Below, piece after piece: positions 27,727 through 38,257 of a stretch of 64,000 nucleotides of DNA. Position 1 is the first letter of the stretch. The number at the start of each line of letters is the position of its first letter. A program made the position numbers and the translations under genes. The stretch spans positions 4,464,001 to 4,528,000 of the forward strand of contig NZ_JAGGMQ010000001.1 in NCBI RefSeq assembly GCF_017875465.1, given 5' to 3'. The stretch comes from Winslowiella toletana. Its GTDB lineage: Bacteria; Pseudomonadota; Gammaproteobacteria; Enterobacterales; Enterobacteriaceae. The notes below the pieces were generated by a model. That model made no database searches. It saw only the letters and a program-made list of their open reading frames with translations, and was not told the DNA's origin.

Positions 27727-30700
27727 TTAAGGCTTGGTCGCCGGCGCCGTGGCCTGATGCGTTGCCGCATGGCCGCCTGCGGAGCCTTTACCCTCAAAGG
27801 CGTAGTCCGGACGTACCCAGTCGCTGTGACGTGCAGGCTCCTGCTGCCACTCTGGCGCAGGTGCTTTGGTCATCGGCGCGGTTGCGTGATGCTTAAAGTT
27901 AACCGATGCAGCCACTACTGGCGCGATAGCGGTATCACGTGCAGCAACCGGTGCATGTGGCTCACTGACGGCGATAGCTGGCGCTTGTGGCGCGCTGACT
28001 GCGGTAGCCGGTGCTTCAGTTTCCACTGCCGGCTCTTCGGCAACCACGTCTGCTGCGGCAGTCACTTCTTCCACTTCGGCGGCAACTTCTTCACTGACAT
28101 CCGCAACGTTGTCGCTGGCGATCTCACTGATGATTTCAGCTACCGGCTGTGGCGCGTCCTCAGTCACTTTTGGCGCTTCTTCAGCGGCTTCCAGTGCTTC
28201 GGCTACTGCTTTGCTGGCGTCATCGGCGGGCTCAGCGGCGGCGGCAGTCTGTTCAGCAACCGCTTCATCTGCGGCGGCAATCACGGCAGGTTCTTCGTTT
28301 ACCGGCGCTTCAATCGCTGCGGTCTCTTCAGTCTCCACCAGGGTGACTTCCGGTTCTGGCAACTGCTGTGGCTCAACTTCCGCTACCGGCTGCTCAGCAT
28401 TGATGCTTTCCGCAGCAGCGGCGACGGTATCGCTCTCAGGCAGCGCGACAGCTGCGGCGCTCAGTTGCGGCTGCTGCTCTTCAGCTACGGCTTCTGGTGC
28501 GCTATCAACCACGGTCTGCTCGTCCGCACTCTGTGCCACCGGGTAGGTGATCCACACTTTGCCGGATGCCATTTCTGGCGACGCCGCGGCGAAGCCAAGC
28601 GGCATCGGTGACTGTGACGGGTAACGCTCGTCACGGTAACGGCGACGACGCTGACCACTGACACGCAGATGGCGCGGCGAACGACGTGAACGACGTGGCA
28701 TGCTGTCACGGTTTTCTGCGTCATCTTCTTCGGCACCGGTCTCCACTGGCGCAGGCTGCACCACAGGGAATTCGCGCTCGTCTGCCAGCAGCGGCGCTGG
28801 CGCGGCTTCTGGCTCTTCAGCAACGCTGGCAGCCGGAGCTGATTCGAAACGAATTTTCTGGCTCAGCTGGCGCGGCTTACGACGCGGCATCACCTGCACG
28901 TTCTCTTCGTTATCTGCTTCAGGCGCAATCGCGGCGACAGCGGCGGGTTCTTCAACTACCGGCTGCTCGCTCTTCGCTTCCTGCTGTTGCTGACGCTTCT
29001 CGTCCTGACGACGACGCTGGCGTTCCGCACGTTGCTCGCGACGCTGCTGCTGTTGCTCGTCACGCTGTTGCGCGCGGGCTTCGTCACTCTGCGCCGGTTG
29101 CAGATCGTCACGCGGCTCTGCTGCTGCGACTGCGGCGGCAGGGCGTCTGTTACGACGATTATCTTCGCGGCCTTCACGACTTTCGCGATTATCGCGGGAA
29201 TCACGATTATCGCGGTTGTCACGATTGTCACGATTGTCACGATTGTCGCGGTTGTCACGGCTTTCGCTATTACGTTCGCGGTTGTTGCGCTCACCACCAC
29301 GTTCGCCACTACGATCGCGACGGTTGTTGTTATTGCGGCGATTGTTGCGACGGTCGTTACGCTGAGGCGTCGCTTCAGTCGCAACTGCTGGCTCGCTGAC
29401 TTCCTGCTGCGGCTGGGCGCTGCTGCTGGTTTCTTCAGAAGCAAACAGTTTCTTCAGACCACCCATCAGACGGCTGAACAGGCCCGGCTGTGGCGCGGCG
29501 GCGGCGGCTGCATGTTGTACGGCTGGCGCTGGTTGCGGTTCTTTGGCCGGCGCAGTGCTTTCCTGCGGTGCAGGTGGCGCATCTGGCATGACAAAGGCGG
29601 CAAGGGCAGGTTGCTCAGGACGTTTACGCTCGGCATGCTCTTCTTCAGAAGGCAGCGCCATTTCAGCTTCATGCAGCTTCGGCAGGTGGTAGCTGAGGGT
29701 TTGCGTCTCTTCACCAATGCGTACACGCAGGACTGAGTAGTGCGGCGTTTCCATCTGATCGTTCGGCACGATGATCGCGCGCACACCGCCCTGGCGTTTT
29801 TCAATCGCACTCACTGCATCACGTTTTTCGTTCAGCAGGTAAGAGGCGATTTGCACCGGAACAATGGCATGCACTTCTTTGGTGTTCTCTTTCAGCGACT
29901 CTTCTTCAATCAGACGCAGAATGGAGAGTGACAGCGACTCGTTATCACGAATAGTGCCGGTGCCGCTACAGCGTGGGCAGACGTGATGGCTGGACTCACC
30001 CAGTGACGGGCTGAGGCGCTGACGCGACATCTCCAGCAGGCCGAAGCGTGAAATATGGCTGATCTGGATGCGCGCACGATCCTGACGTACCGCTTCACGC
30101 AGACGGTTTTCTACCGCGCGCTGGTGGCGTACCGGGGTCATATCGATAAAGTCGATAACGATCAGGCCACCCAGGTCACGCAGACGCAGCTGGCGGGCGA
30201 TCTCATCGGCCGCTTCCAGGTTGGTGTTGAATGCGGTCTCTTCGATGTCGCCGCCGCGGGTGGCGCGTGCGGAGTTGATATCGATAGCGGTGAGTGCTTC
30301 GGTGCTGTCGATAACGATAGAACCGCCTGACGGCAGGCGCACTTCACGCTGGAAGGCGGACTCAATCTGCGATTCAATCTGGTAGTGGCTGAACAACGGG
30401 ATTTCACCGGTGTACAGTTTAATTTTGCTGCTGAAATCCGGACGACCAAGGGCGGCGATATGCTGACGCGCCAGCTCCAGCACTTTCGGATTGTCGATCA
30501 GGATTTCACCGATGTCCTGGCGCAGATAGTCACGGAAAGCACGGACGATAACATTGCTTTCCTGATGGATCAGGAATGGAGCAGGGCGGCTGTCGGCGGC
30601 TTTCTTAATCGCTTCCCAGTGTTTCATACGGAAGCTGAGATCCCACTGCAGGGCTTCGGCAGATTTGCCTACGCCTGCGGTGCGCACGATCAGACCCATG

Positions 30701-31188
30701 CCATCCGGCAGTTCCAGTGAAGAGAGCGCTTCTTTCAGCTCGGTACGGTCGTCGCCTTCGATACGGCGCGAGATGCCGCCCGCACGCGGGTTATTCGGCA
30801 TCAGTACCAGATAGCTGCCCGCCAGGCTGATAAAGGTGGTTAAGGCTGCGCCTTTGTTACCACGTTCTTCTTTATCAATCTGAACAATTACTTCCTGGCC
30901 TTCACGCAGCACGTCTTTAATATTTGGACGGCCATGAGAATTGTAATTCGCAGGGAAATATTCGCGGGAGATTTCTTTCAGAGGTAGGAAACCATGTCTT
31001 TCGGCACCGTAATCGACAAATGCAGCTTCAAGACTCGGTTCAATGCGGGTGATCTTTCCTTTATAGATGTTGGCTTTTTTCTGTTCGTGTCCTGGGCTTT
31101 CGATATCCAGATCGTACAGTCGCTGTCCATCAACCAGGGCAACACGCAACTCCTCCTGTTGAGTTGCGTTTATCAACATTCTTTTCAT
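27727..31188 (-). CDS. rne: Ribonuclease E
   Basis: 1153 residues. It is the endonuclease and scaffold of the RNA degradosome, membrane-attached. The N-terminal half has an RNase H-like/S1 region ([21 protein letters not shown]), the DNase-I-like catalytic part with DFIDM (Asp near 346) and the Zn-link CPRCSGTG (Cys404, Cys407). The membrane-targeting helix [18 protein letters not shown] is near 566-583. A basic Arg/Asn tandem repeat follows near 640-670, then an Ala/Glu-rich tail. The C-terminal [18 protein letters not shown] matches the PNPase-binding site. It is probably autoregulated through its leader. Confidence 0.98.
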   Translation of the reverse strand: MKRMLINATQQEELRVALVDGQRLYDLDIESPGHEQKKANIYKGKITRIEPSLEAAFVDYGAERHGFLPLKEISREYFPANYNSHGRPNIKDVLREGQEVIVQIDKEERGNKGAALTTFISLAGSYLVLMPNNPRAGGISRRIEGDDRTELKEALSSLELPDGMGLIVRTAGVGKSAEALQWDLSFRMKHWEAIKKAADSRPAPFLIHQESNVIVRAFRDYLRQDIGEILIDNPKVLELARQHIAALGRPDFSSKIKLYTGEIPLFSHYQIESQIESAFQREVRLPSGGSIVIDSTEALTAIDINSARATRGGDIEETAFNTNLEAADEIARQLRLRDLGGLIVIDFIDMTPVRHQRAVENRLREAVRQDRARIQISHISRFGLLEMSRQRLSPSLGESSHHVCPRCSGTGTIRDNESLSLSILRLIEEESLKENTKEVHAIVPVQIASYLLNEKRDAVSAIEKRQGGVRAIIVPNDQMETPHYSVLRVRIGEETQTLSYHLPKLHEAEMALPSEEEHAERKRPEQPALAAFVMPDAPPAPQESTAPAKEPQPAPAVQHAAAAAAPQPGLFSRLMGGLKKLFASEETSSSAQPQQEVSEPAVATEATPQRNDRRNNRRNNNNRRDRSGERGGERNNRERNSESRDNRDNRDNRDNRDNRDNRDSRDNRESREGREDNRRNRRPAAAVAAAEPRDDLQPAQSDEARAQQRDEQQQQRREQRAERQRRRQDEKRQQQQEAKSEQPVVEEPAAVAAIAPEADNEENVQVMPRRKPRQLSQKIRFESAPAASVAEEPEAAPAPLLADEREFPVVQPAPVETGAEEDDAENRDSMPRRSRRSPRHLRVSGQRRRRYRDERYPSQSPMPLGFAAASPEMASGKVWITYPVAQSADEQTVVDSAPEAVAEEQQPQLSAAAVALPESDTVAAAAESINAEQPVAEVEPQQLPEPEVTLVETEETAAIEAPVNEEPAVIAAADEAVAEQTAAAAEPADDASKAVAEALEAAEEAPKVTEDAPQPVAEIISEIASDNVADVSEEVAAEVEEVTAAADVVAEEPAVETEAPATAVSAPQAPAIAVSEPHAPVAARDTAIAPVVAASVNFKHHATAPMTKAPAPEWQQEPARHSDWVRPDYAFEGKGSAGGHAATHQATAPATKP
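29182..29266 (-). repeat. 9-base tandem repeat in rne encoding Arg-Asp-Asn units
   Basis: A run of about nine copies of a nine-base unit (minus strand CGTGACAAT and variants) encodes RDN/RDS repeats in the RNA-binding arm of RNase E. Several central copies are nearly identical, so copy-number change by slippage would stay in frame. Confidence 0.75.
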
Positions 31189-31500
31189 CGTAACTTACTC
31201 ATTATTCTTACATTAGTGACAAAGCTACGGGCATGGTAACGCTGGACAATGAACAACCGATGGCCCCGTGTCTGTTCGCAAAGTCGTCAACCTCACGGTT
31301 GTCGCCTGCTAAGGGGCGCAAAATCTCGGCAGCCTGTTTTTCATACGGAAAAAACAGCGCTTTTACGAGGGGAACCACTACTGAATTACCAGAAAGAGTC
31401 AATCCCGTCTTATCGTCCAGGCTGCAACCCGCAGCCCGCTAAATGCCTGATTTCACAATACGTCTTACGCCATTGCTGCGTGTGTGTGCTATCCGGCAAA
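31189..31500 (-). promoter_or_regulatory. Probable rne 5' leader with autoregulatory hairpins
   Basis: No ORF fits here on either strand. In E. coli the rne transcript has a leader of about 360 bases whose hairpins recruit RNase E for feedback control, and this gap has the right place and size. Two clear hairpins are CTGTTTTT/AAAAACAG (31334-31341 and 31350-31357) and GGCTGC/GCAGCC (31420-31425 and 31431-31436). Their equivalence to the E. coli hp2/hp3 elements is inferred. Confidence 0.55.
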
Positions 31501-31507
31501 ATTCCTT

Positions 31508-31636
31508 TATACCCTTCGTTCTTGAAGCCGCAGCGGCGTTAGCTGCGCTCACTCACCCGAATCACTGACCTGAGTCAGCTCGCCGGGATTCGTTCCCTTG
31601 CTGCCTTGCTGCAACTTCAATTACTTTGGGTAGATA
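31508..31636. repeat. Enterobacterial ~130-base dispersed palindromic repeat (MITE-like)
   Basis: The segment is bounded by TATACCC and GGGTAGATA and contains GCTGCGCTCACTCACCCGA, TGACCTGAGTCA and CGGGATTCGTTCCCTTGC in the order of a repeat I recognise from many Serratia, Yersinia and Erwinia-type genomes. Its ends are imperfect inverted repeats (CTTCGTTCTTGAAGC.. against ..GCAACTTCAATTACTTTGGG). It sits upstream of the rne leader, between the divergent rne and rluC genes, and could fold strongly in RNA. Confidence 0.65.
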
Positions 31637-31879
31637 TTTGCTTGTTTTAACAAGGTACAGCGTGAAAAAACGCTAACATTATTCCATTGCTAACCTTGTT
31701 ATAGCAAGGTTACTTTTACCGCCTTGAGAAGTTTATTCCAGCTTTATTGCGTGTTTTTCCGGAGTTACAAGAAAACCGTATAAAAAGCGCTCATATAGCG
31801 TACTTAACCCGACAGACTTTCAGTTAAGCACAGAAAAAGAGGTGGCGCTATTATCCCTCACTAATTAGAATCGCCGACC
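31637..31879. promoter_or_regulatory. rluC/rne promoter region with repeated AACAAGGT motif
   Basis: AACAAGGT at about 31650-31657, then AACCTTG (31692-31698) and CAAGGTT (31705-31711), form one hairpin and a wider inverted repeat. A TATAAAA-like box at about 31778 could serve rluC. No protein-coding gene is visible. Confidence 0.4.
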
Positions 31880-32836
31880 ATGAAAACCAATACGCCATCC
31901 GTCAAAATGATTACCATCTCCGCTGATGAAGCGGGGCAACGTATCGACAATTTTTTACGCACCCATTTAAAAGGTGTGCCTAAAAGCATGATTTACCGCA
32001 TTGTGCGTAAAGGTGAGGTGCGGGTGAATAAAAAACGCATTAAACCTGAGTACAAGCTGGAAGAGAATGATGAGGTGCGCATTCCGCCGGTCCGCGTGGC
32101 GGAGCGTGATGAAGATGCGGTTTCGCCGAAGCTGGCGAAAGTCGCCTCTCTTGCTGATGCCATCCTGTATGAGGATGAGCATATTCTGGTGATGAATAAG
32201 CCTTCCGGCACTGCAGTGCATGGTGGCAGCGGCCTGAGCTTCGGCGTGATAGAGGGATTACGCGCACTGCGGCCGGAAGCTCGCTTCCTTGAGCTGGTGC
32301 ACCGTCTTGATCGCGATACCTCCGGTATTTTACTGGTGGCTAAAAAACGCTCAGCGCTACGTTCGCTGCATGAACAACTGCGTGAAAAAGGGATGCAGAA
32401 GGATTATCTGGCGCTGGTGCGTGGCCAGTGGCCGTCGCATCTGAAAGTCGTGCAGGCGCCGTTGCTGAAAAATATTCTGCAAAGCGGCGAGCGTGTTGTG
32501 CGCGTCAGTAGTGAAGGTAAAGCTTCAGAAACGCGCTTTAAAGTGGAAGAACGTTATGACATGGCAACGCTGGTAAAAGCCAGCCCGGTGACCGGACGTA
32601 CCCATCAGATTCGCGTACATACCCTGCATGGCGGCCATCCGATCGCTTTTGATGATCGCTACGGCGATCGTGATTTCGATCGCCAGCTGGCGGGAAGCGG
32701 ACTGAATCGTCTGTTTCTGCATGCGGCGGCGCTGCGTTTTACTCATCCCAACACCGGTGAAGTGATGCGGGTGGAAGCGCCACTTGATGACGGTTTAAAA
32801 CGCTGTCTGGCTTTTCTTCGTAATAAAAAAGCGTAA
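31880..32836 (+). CDS. rluC: 23S rRNA pseudouridine synthase RluC
   Basis: 318 residues. It converts U955, U2504 and U2580 of 23S rRNA to pseudouridine. An N-terminal S4 domain (GQRIDNFLRTHLKGVPKSMIYRIVRKGEVRVN) is followed by the RluA-type catalytic domain with HRLDRDTSGILLVAKK (catalytic Asp near 144) and TGRTHQIRVH. It is divergent from rne as in E. coli. Confidence 0.97.
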   Translation: MKTNTPSVKMITISADEAGQRIDNFLRTHLKGVPKSMIYRIVRKGEVRVNKKRIKPEYKLEENDEVRIPPVRVAERDEDAVSPKLAKVASLADAILYEDEHILVMNKPSGTAVHGGSGLSFGVIEGLRALRPEARFLELVHRLDRDTSGILLVAKKRSALRSLHEQLREKGMQKDYLALVRGQWPSHLKVVQAPLLKNILQSGERVVRVSSEGKASETRFKVEERYDMATLVKASPVTGRTHQIRVHTLHGGHPIAFDDRYGDRDFDRQLAGSGLNRLFLHAAALRFTHPNTGEVMRVEAPLDDGLKRCLAFLRNKKA

Positions 32837-32890
32837 TAAATAAGCTGCTGGGCGGCGAGAATGTATAAGCGCCTGGGCATCTGCAACACC

Positions 32891-32917
32891 GTAGGGGAGC
32901 CGTTAACGGCTCCCGTC
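32891..32917. repeat. GTAGGGG-type palindrome after rluC
   Basis: GTAGGGGAGCCG (32891-32902) and CGGCTCCC (32907-32914) around TTAA. Its reverse complement matches the copy at 1866-1890 at nearly every base, including the CCTAC edge and the GTG that follows. It lies in the convergent gap between rluC and yceF. Confidence 0.7.
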
Positions 32918-32935
32918 TGAATGGCGGGCGCGGTG

Positions 32936-33538
32936 CTAATCGTTCTGCAGCCTCTGCGACAGCAACGGATCCATCCCCGCCTCACGCAGCATGGCGCACA
33001 AGGCAATCAGCGGCAATCCAACTAATGTATTGGGATCACGCCCCTCTAAGCGCTCAAATAAAGTAATCCCCAGACCTTCGCTTTTAAAGCTGCCCGCACA
33101 GTTCAGCGGCTGCTCTCTGGCGACATAAGCAGCAATTTCCGCGTCACTTAAGTGACGAAAATGGACAGTAAAGGTTTCACACAGGGTTTGTATCTGCGCC
33201 CGACCGCTGGCGTAAAGAGCCAGTCCGGTATAAAAAATAACAGACTGGCCGCTTGCCTGGCGTAATTGTGTACAGGCATTTTCAACGGTATGCGGTTTTC
33301 CGGTTATTTGTCCGTTTAATACGCAAACCTGATCGCTGCCTATTATCAGATGATCAGGATAGTGCCGCGCAAGCGCCTGCGCTTTGGCTGCCGCCAGGCG
33401 CGAGACCAGCTGTGGCGCGGTTTCCTGCGCGAGTGGCGTCTCATCCACCTGGGGCGCAGCGGTGATAAATGGCAGGCCAAGTTTATTTAACAGCGCCTGG
33501 CGAAAGGGTGAAGTTGAGGCTAAAACCAAATTAGTCAT
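32936..33538 (-). CDS. yceF: Maf-like nucleotide pyrophosphatase YceF
   Basis: 200 residues from ATG 33538 ([17 protein letters not shown]), which matches the family start; an in-frame ATG at 33577 adds 13 unlike residues. The ribosome-binding site is weak. Maf-family enzymes hydrolyse non-canonical nucleoside triphosphates; YceF prefers 7-methyl-GTP. Motifs are the ASTSPFR P-loop-like start, the DETP segment, [10 protein letters not shown] (Asp base) and the [27 protein letters not shown] block. Confidence 0.94.
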   Translation of the reverse strand: MTNLVLASTSPFRQALLNKLGLPFITAAPQVDETPLAQETAPQLVSRLAAAKAQALARHYPDHLIIGSDQVCVLNGQITGKPHTVENACTQLRQASGQSVIFYTGLALYASGRAQIQTLCETFTVHFRHLSDAEIAAYVAREQPLNCAGSFKSEGLGITLFERLEGRDPNTLVGLPLIALCAMLREAGMDPLLSQRLQND

Positions 33539-33680
33539 AATTTTTTGCGGAATATATAGCGAATCGGATAAAGGCATTTTAAACTATGCGCCGCACTGGA
33601 TGCGAATAATGGGTGAAAGATGCTGTTTAACGGCCTTTTTCTTTGACTCTACGTCGTTACAAAGATAATATGCGCGCCCT
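33539..33680. promoter_or_regulatory. Divergent yceF/yceD promoter region
   Basis: 142 bases, A+T-rich. In E. coli the small RNA SraB maps to this gap. I see no conserved hairpin here that would let me call it, so only the promoter role is supported. Confidence 0.35.
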
Positions 33681-34202
33681 ATGCAAAAGGTAAAATTACC
33701 CCTGACTCTTGACCCGGTACGTACGGCTCAAAAACGCCTGGATTATCAGGGCGTCTATACACCTGAACAGGTGGAGCGCGTCGCCGAGTCGGTCGTCAGT
33801 GTGGACAGTGATATTGAATGTACTATGTCGTTCGCGATCGACAACCAACGTCTCGCGGTGCTGAATGGCACTGCTGAGCTGGCGGTCACTCTGTCGTGTC
33901 AGCGTTGTGGTAAATCATTCCCTCACGCCGTCCACGTAACGTATTGTTTTAGTCCGGTGGTCAATGACGATCAGGCTGAAGCACTGCCGGAAGCGTACGA
34001 GCCGATCAACGTCAACGAGTTTGGCGAAATTGATCTGCTGGCATTAGTCGAAGATGAAATCATCCTCGCTTTGCCTGTCGTTCCGGTTCATGATTCTGAA
34101 CACTGTGAAGTGTCCGAGGCGGACATGGTGTTTGGCAAACTGCCTGAAGAGGCGGAGAAACCAAATCCATTTGCCGTATTAGCCAGTTTAAAGCGTAAGT
34201 AA
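33681..34202 (+). CDS. yceD: 23S rRNA accumulation protein YceD (DUF177)
   Basis: 173 residues. DUF177 proteins are linked to 23S rRNA accumulation and ribosome biogenesis, and yceD-rpmF linkage is conserved through bacteria. Visible are the CQRCGKSF motif near residues 74-81 and the acidic [14 protein letters not shown] segment. It is 14 bases upstream of rpmF and probably co-transcribed with it. Confidence 0.95.
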   Translation: MQKVKLPLTLDPVRTAQKRLDYQGVYTPEQVERVAESVVSVDSDIECTMSFAIDNQRLAVLNGTAELAVTLSCQRCGKSFPHAVHVTYCFSPVVNDDQAEALPEAYEPINVNEFGEIDLLALVEDEIILALPVVPVHDSEHCEVSEADMVFGKLPEEAEKPNPFAVLASLKRK

Positions 34203-34216
34203 TAGGAGTAAGGTCC

Positions 34217-34387
34217 ATGGCCGTACAACAGAATAAACCAACCCGTTCCAAGCGTGGCATGCGTCGTTCACATGACGCTCTGACCACCGCCGCTCTTTCC
34301 GTAGATAAAGTTTCTGGCGAAACTCATCTGCGTCACCACATCACTGCGGATGGTTACTACCGCGGTCGCAAGGTCATCGCTAAGTAA
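34217..34387 (+). CDS. rpmF: 50S ribosomal protein L32
   Basis: 56 residues, starting [20 protein letters not shown] and ending [17 protein letters not shown], matching L32 throughout but one residue shorter than E. coli (57) in the TTAALSVDK stretch. AGGAGTAAGG precedes the ATG. It lies between yceD and plsX, tying ribosome and fatty-acid/phospholipid synthesis into one unit. Confidence 0.98.
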   Translation: MAVQQNKPTRSKRGMRRSHDALTTAALSVDKVSGETHLRHHITADGYYRGRKVIAK

Positions 34388-34414
34388 TATCTTGCGGTCA
34401 CGCAAGGCGATACT

Positions 34415-35449
34415 TTGACACGTTTGACCCTGGCGATAGATGCCATGGGCGGGGACTTCGGTCCCTGCGTGACAGTGCCTGCCGCAATGCAGGCACTGGC
34501 CTCTAATTCGCAACTGCATCTTCTTCTGGTCGGTGACCCCGACAAAATCTCGACATCACTTGCCAAAGCTGATTCCGCTTTACAGGGGCGTGTGCAGGTC
34601 ATTCCTGCAGAATCGGTTATTGCCAGTGATGCCAGGCCTTCTCAGGCGATCCGCAACAGTCGCGGCAGTTCGATGCGCGTGGCGCTGGAGCTGGTGAAAG
34701 AGGGCAAGGCACAGGCCTGTATCAGTGCCGGTAATACCGGCGCATTGATGGGGCTGGCAAAATTATTGTTAAAGCCGCTGGACGGGATTGAACGTCCGGC
34801 GCTGATGACCGTGTTGCCGAATCAGCAGCAGGGCAGGACGGTGGTGCTGGATCTTGGCGCCAACGTTGAGTGTGACAGCGCTCTGCTGGTGCAGTTTGCC
34901 ATAATGGGCGCGGTGATGGCGGAGCAGGTGCTCGATATCGCTAACCCGCGCGTGGCGCTGCTCAATATCGGTCAGGAAGAGACGAAAGGTCTCGACAGTA
35001 TTCGCGATGCTGCAGCAATTCTGCGGGCATCGCCAGATATCAACTATATTGGTTACGTTGAAGGCAATGACCTTCTGACCGGTAAAACGGATGTCTTAGT
35101 CTGCGATGGTTTCGTGGGCAACGTCACGCTGAAAACGATGGAAGGCGTGGTGAGAATGTTCCTTTCGCTGTTGCAATCACCGGGCGAAGGTAACAAAAGG
35201 GCGTGGTGGATGACATTGCTCGGACGCTGGATTAAAAAACGTCTGGCGAAACGCTTTGGTCACCTCAACCCCGACCAGTACAATGGCGCTTGTCTGTTAG
35301 GATTACGGGGCACCGTAATTAAGAGCCACGGCGCAGCGAATCAACGCGCATTTGCTGTGGCGATCCAACAGGCAGAGCAGGCGGTGCGGCGGCAAGTTCC
35401 TGAGCGAATTGCCGCCCGCCTTGAGGCTGTATTACCTAAGAGTGACTGA
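34415..35449 (+). CDS. plsX: Phosphate acyltransferase PlsX
   Basis: 344 residues from a TTG start with AAGGCGA before it; the TTG start and [17 protein letters not shown] opening agree with E. coli. PlsX makes acyl-phosphate from acyl-ACP as the first step toward phosphatidic acid. [21 protein letters not shown] and [12 protein letters not shown] are family motifs. It is followed by fabH after 6 bases. Confidence 0.96.
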   Translation: MTRLTLAIDAMGGDFGPCVTVPAAMQALASNSQLHLLLVGDPDKISTSLAKADSALQGRVQVIPAESVIASDARPSQAIRNSRGSSMRVALELVKEGKAQACISAGNTGALMGLAKLLLKPLDGIERPALMTVLPNQQQGRTVVLDLGANVECDSALLVQFAIMGAVMAEQVLDIANPRVALLNIGQEETKGLDSIRDAAAILRASPDINYIGYVEGNDLLTGKTDVLVCDGFVGNVTLKTMEGVVRMFLSLLQSPGEGNKRAWWMTLLGRWIKKRLAKRFGHLNPDQYNGACLLGLRGTVIKSHGAANQRAFAVAIQQAEQAVRRQVPERIAARLEAVLPKSD

Positions 35450-35455
35450 GCGTAC

Positions 35456-36409
35456 ATGTATACGAAGATTATCGGTACGGGTAGCTATTTACCCGAACAG
35501 GTGCGGACTAACGCCGATCTGGAAAAAATGGTGGATACGTCGGATGAGTGGATTGTCACTCGCACCGGGATTCGTGAACGCCGCATTGCCGGTCCGGATG
35601 AGACCGTCGCCACGATGGGCTTCCACGCCGCTGAGCGCGCGCTGGAGATGGCTGGCATTGATAAAAATGAGATCGGACTGATTATCGTCGCGACCACATC
35701 GTCAAGCCATGCTTTCCCCAGTTCGGCCTGTATGATTCAGCAAATGCTGGGTATTAATGATGCGCCAGCATTCGACCTCGCCGCAGCCTGCGCAGGGTTT
35801 ACCTATGCGCTGAGCGTGGCCGATCAATATATTAAAAATGGTGCGGTTAAGCATGCGCTGGTGATCGGCGCAGATACGCTGGCGCGTACGCTGGATCCTG
35901 ACGATCGCGGCACCATTATCCTGTTTGGCGACGGCGCCGGTGCGGTTGTTCTCGGCGCCAGCGAAGAGCAGGGCATTATCTCTACGCATCTGCATGCTGA
36001 TGGCCGTTATGGCGAACTGTTAAAGCTGCCGTATCAGGATCGCGCTAATCAGCAGGATGTGCCTTATCTGTCGATGGCGGGCAACGAAGTATTTAAAGTG
36101 GCGGTCACTGAACTGGCCCATATCGTTGATGAGACCCTGCAGTCGAATAATCTGGATCGTGAAGCCCTTGACTGGCTGGTGCCGCATCAGGCCAACTTGC
36201 GCATTATCAGTGCGACTGCCCGTAAACTGGGTATGGACATGGATAAAGTGGTGGTGACCCTTGATCGTCATGGCAACACCTCTGCGGCTTCCGTGCCAGC
36301 GGCGCTGGACGAAGCGGTGCGTGATGGTCGTATTCAACGCGGTCAGCTGATTCTGCTGGAAGCCTTCGGTGGCGGCTTCACCTGGGGTTCGGCGCTGGTT
36401 CGTTTTTGA
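35456..36409 (+). CDS. fabH: 3-oxoacyl-ACP synthase III
   Basis: 317 residues. FabH condenses acetyl-CoA with malonyl-ACP to start fatty-acid synthesis. The catalytic triad is visible: Cys in [13 protein letters not shown] (near 112), His in [11 protein letters not shown] (near 244) and Asn in [12 protein letters not shown] (near 274). It is 6 bases after plsX and 16 before fabD. Confidence 0.98.
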   Translation: MYTKIIGTGSYLPEQVRTNADLEKMVDTSDEWIVTRTGIRERRIAGPDETVATMGFHAAERALEMAGIDKNEIGLIIVATTSSSHAFPSSACMIQQMLGINDAPAFDLAAACAGFTYALSVADQYIKNGAVKHALVIGADTLARTLDPDDRGTIILFGDGAGAVVLGASEEQGIISTHLHADGRYGELLKLPYQDRANQQDVPYLSMAGNEVFKVAVTELAHIVDETLQSNNLDREALDWLVPHQANLRIISATARKLGMDMDKVVVTLDRHGNTSAASVPAALDEAVRDGRIQRGQLILLEAFGGGFTWGSALVRF

Positions 36410-36425
36410 TTAACAGGAATTGATG

Positions 36426-37355
36426 ATGACGCAATTTGCAATGGTATTCCCGGGACAGGGTTCTCAGACTGTCGGCATGCTGGCCGACCTCGCTGTGGAA
36501 AATCCAGCGGTTGAGAACACCTTCCGTGAAGCTTCCGCTGCGCTGGGTTATGACCTGTGGCAGCTGACCCAGCAGGGTCCTGCCGAAGAGCTGAATAAAA
36601 CCTGGCAAACCCAGCCAGCGCTGCTGGCCGCTTCGGTCGCAATTTATCGCGTATGGCAGGAAAAAGGCGGTAAAGCGCCAGTAATGATGGCTGGTCACAG
36701 TCTGGGCGAATACTCTGCTTTAGTCTGTGCAGGCGTGCTGGATTTTGCGGAAGCAATCAAACTGGTCGAACTGCGTGGTAAGCTGATGCAGGAAGCGGTT
36801 CCGGAAGGGACTGGCGCGATGCAGGCGATTATCGGCCTCGACGATGCCGCTATTCAGCAGGCGTGTGAAGCCTCTGCGCAAGGTCAGGTGGTTTCGCCGG
36901 TGAACTTTAACTCGCCGGGACAAGTCGTGATTGCTGGCAATAAAGAAGCTGTTGAACGTGCAGGTGCTGCCTGTAAAGCCGCGGGCGCCAAGCGTGCGCT
37001 GCCATTACCGGTAAGCGTGCCTTCACACTGTGCGTTAATGAAGCCTGCTGCGGATAAACTGGCGCTGGCGCTGGAAAACATTACGTTTAATGCGCCCGCC
37101 TTCCCGGTGGTGAATAACGTTGACGTAAAATGCGAAACCTCGCCAGAAGCGATTCGCAGTGCTTTAGTGCGTCAGCTGTACAACCCGGTGCGCTGGACCG
37201 GTTGCGTCGAATTTATGGCAGCGCAGGGCGTGACTTCGCTGCTGGAAGTGGGTCCGGGCAAAGTATTGACCGGACTGACCAAACGTATTGTTGACACCCT
37301 GACAGCGGCGGCGGTTAATGACCAGGCCTCACTGTCAGCGGCTATTGAACAATAA
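36426..37355 (+). CDS. fabD: Malonyl-CoA-ACP transacylase
   Basis: 309 residues from ATG 36426 (MTQFAMVFPGQGSQT), the family start, with AGGA 7 bases before; a TTG at 36420 and an ATG at 36423 are in frame but give extra Met residues. It loads malonyl groups on ACP. The active-site Ser is in GHSLGEYSALV (near 92) and His in VPSHCALMKPA (near 201). Confidence 0.97.
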   Translation: MTQFAMVFPGQGSQTVGMLADLAVENPAVENTFREASAALGYDLWQLTQQGPAEELNKTWQTQPALLAASVAIYRVWQEKGGKAPVMMAGHSLGEYSALVCAGVLDFAEAIKLVELRGKLMQEAVPEGTGAMQAIIGLDDAAIQQACEASAQGQVVSPVNFNSPGQVVIAGNKEAVERAGAACKAAGAKRALPLPVSVPSHCALMKPAADKLALALENITFNAPAFPVVNNVDVKCETSPEAIRSALVRQLYNPVRWTGCVEFMAAQGVTSLLEVGPGKVLTGLTKRIVDTLTAAAVNDQASLSAAIEQ

Positions 37356-37368
37356 CACGAGGATAAAC

Positions 37369-38103
37369 ATGAGCTTCGAAGGCAAAGTCGCACTGGTAAC
37401 TGGTGCAAGTCGCGGCATTGGCCGTGCTATCGCGGAAACGCTGGTAGCACGCGGTGCTAAAGTAGTAGGTACGGCGACCAGCCAGAATGGTGCTGACGCG
37501 ATCAGCACTTACCTGGGTGATAACGGTAAGGGCATGCTCCTTAACGTCACCGATGCGGCCTCAATTGAGAGCGTGTTGGAAAATATTCGTGCTGAATTTG
37601 GCGAAGTGGACATTTTAGTCAATAATGCTGGCATTACGCGTGATAATCTTCTGATGCGTATGAAGGATGATGAGTGGCAGGATATTCTGGACACAAATCT
37701 GACTTCGGTATTCCGTCTTTCTAAGGCGGTAATGCGCGCGATGATGAAAAAACGCGTGGGCCGTATCATTACCATCGGGTCTGTAGTTGGAACCATGGGT
37801 AATGCGGGCCAGGCAAACTACGCTGCAGCAAAAGCGGGTTTGATCGGCTTCAGCAAGTCACTGGCGCGTGAAATCGCGTCACGTGGCATTACTGTTAACG
37901 TTGTGGCTCCGGGCTTTATAGAGACGGACATGACGCGTGCGCTGAGTGAAGATCAGCGTACGGGTATTTTGGCGGAAGTGCCTGCGGGTCGCCTCGGTGA
38001 CGCTCAGGAAATCGCCAATGCCGTTGCATTTTTAGCCTCTGACGAGGCCGCGTACATCACTGGTGAGACGCTGCACGTCAATGGCGGAATGTACATGGTC
38101 TGA
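37369..38103 (+). CDS. fabG: 3-oxoacyl-ACP reductase
   Basis: 244 residues, beginning MSFEGKVALVTGASRGIGRAI, with AGGA before the ATG at 37369. An in-frame ATG at 37318 lies within fabD. It is an NADPH-dependent short-chain reductase: TGASRGIGRA cofactor loop, NNAGITRDNL, Ser in IGSVVGTMG and the YxxxK pair in NYAAAKAGLIGF. Confidence 0.98.
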   Translation: MSFEGKVALVTGASRGIGRAIAETLVARGAKVVGTATSQNGADAISTYLGDNGKGMLLNVTDAASIESVLENIRAEFGEVDILVNNAGITRDNLLMRMKDDEWQDILDTNLTSVFRLSKAVMRAMMKKRVGRIITIGSVVGTMGNAGQANYAAAKAGLIGFSKSLAREIASRGITVNVVAPGFIETDMTRALSEDQRTGILAEVPAGRLGDAQEIANAVAFLASDEAAYITGETLHVNGGMYMV

Positions 38104-38127
38104 TAATCACGAAAATTATTTGCGTTA

Positions 38128-38147
38128 TTTGCGGTAAAAGCCGCAAA
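38128..38147 (+). terminator. Hairpin between fabG and acpP
   Basis: TTTGCGG (38128-38134) pairs with CCGCAAA (38141-38147), and an outer TTGCGTTA/TAGCGTAA pair extends it. In E. coli acpP is transcribed both with fabG and from its own promoter, so this may be a partial stop or a processing site rather than a full terminator. Confidence 0.5.
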
Positions 38148-38257
38148 ATAGCGTAAAATCGTGGTTTGACCAGCCGGGATTTAGTTGCATCTTTTTCAAC
38201 ATTTTATACACTACGAAAACCATCGCGAAAGCGAGTTTTGATAGGAAATTTAATAGT

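Noticed and set aside
27700..28611. 303-codon plus-strand frame within rne
   Set aside because: Antisense to the low-complexity Ala/Glu-rich tail of RNase E; Cys/Arg-rich product without signal or domain.
29182..29266. CRISPR-like short repeats
   Set aside because: The units are contiguous, nine bases long, in frame and inside rne; there are no spacers.
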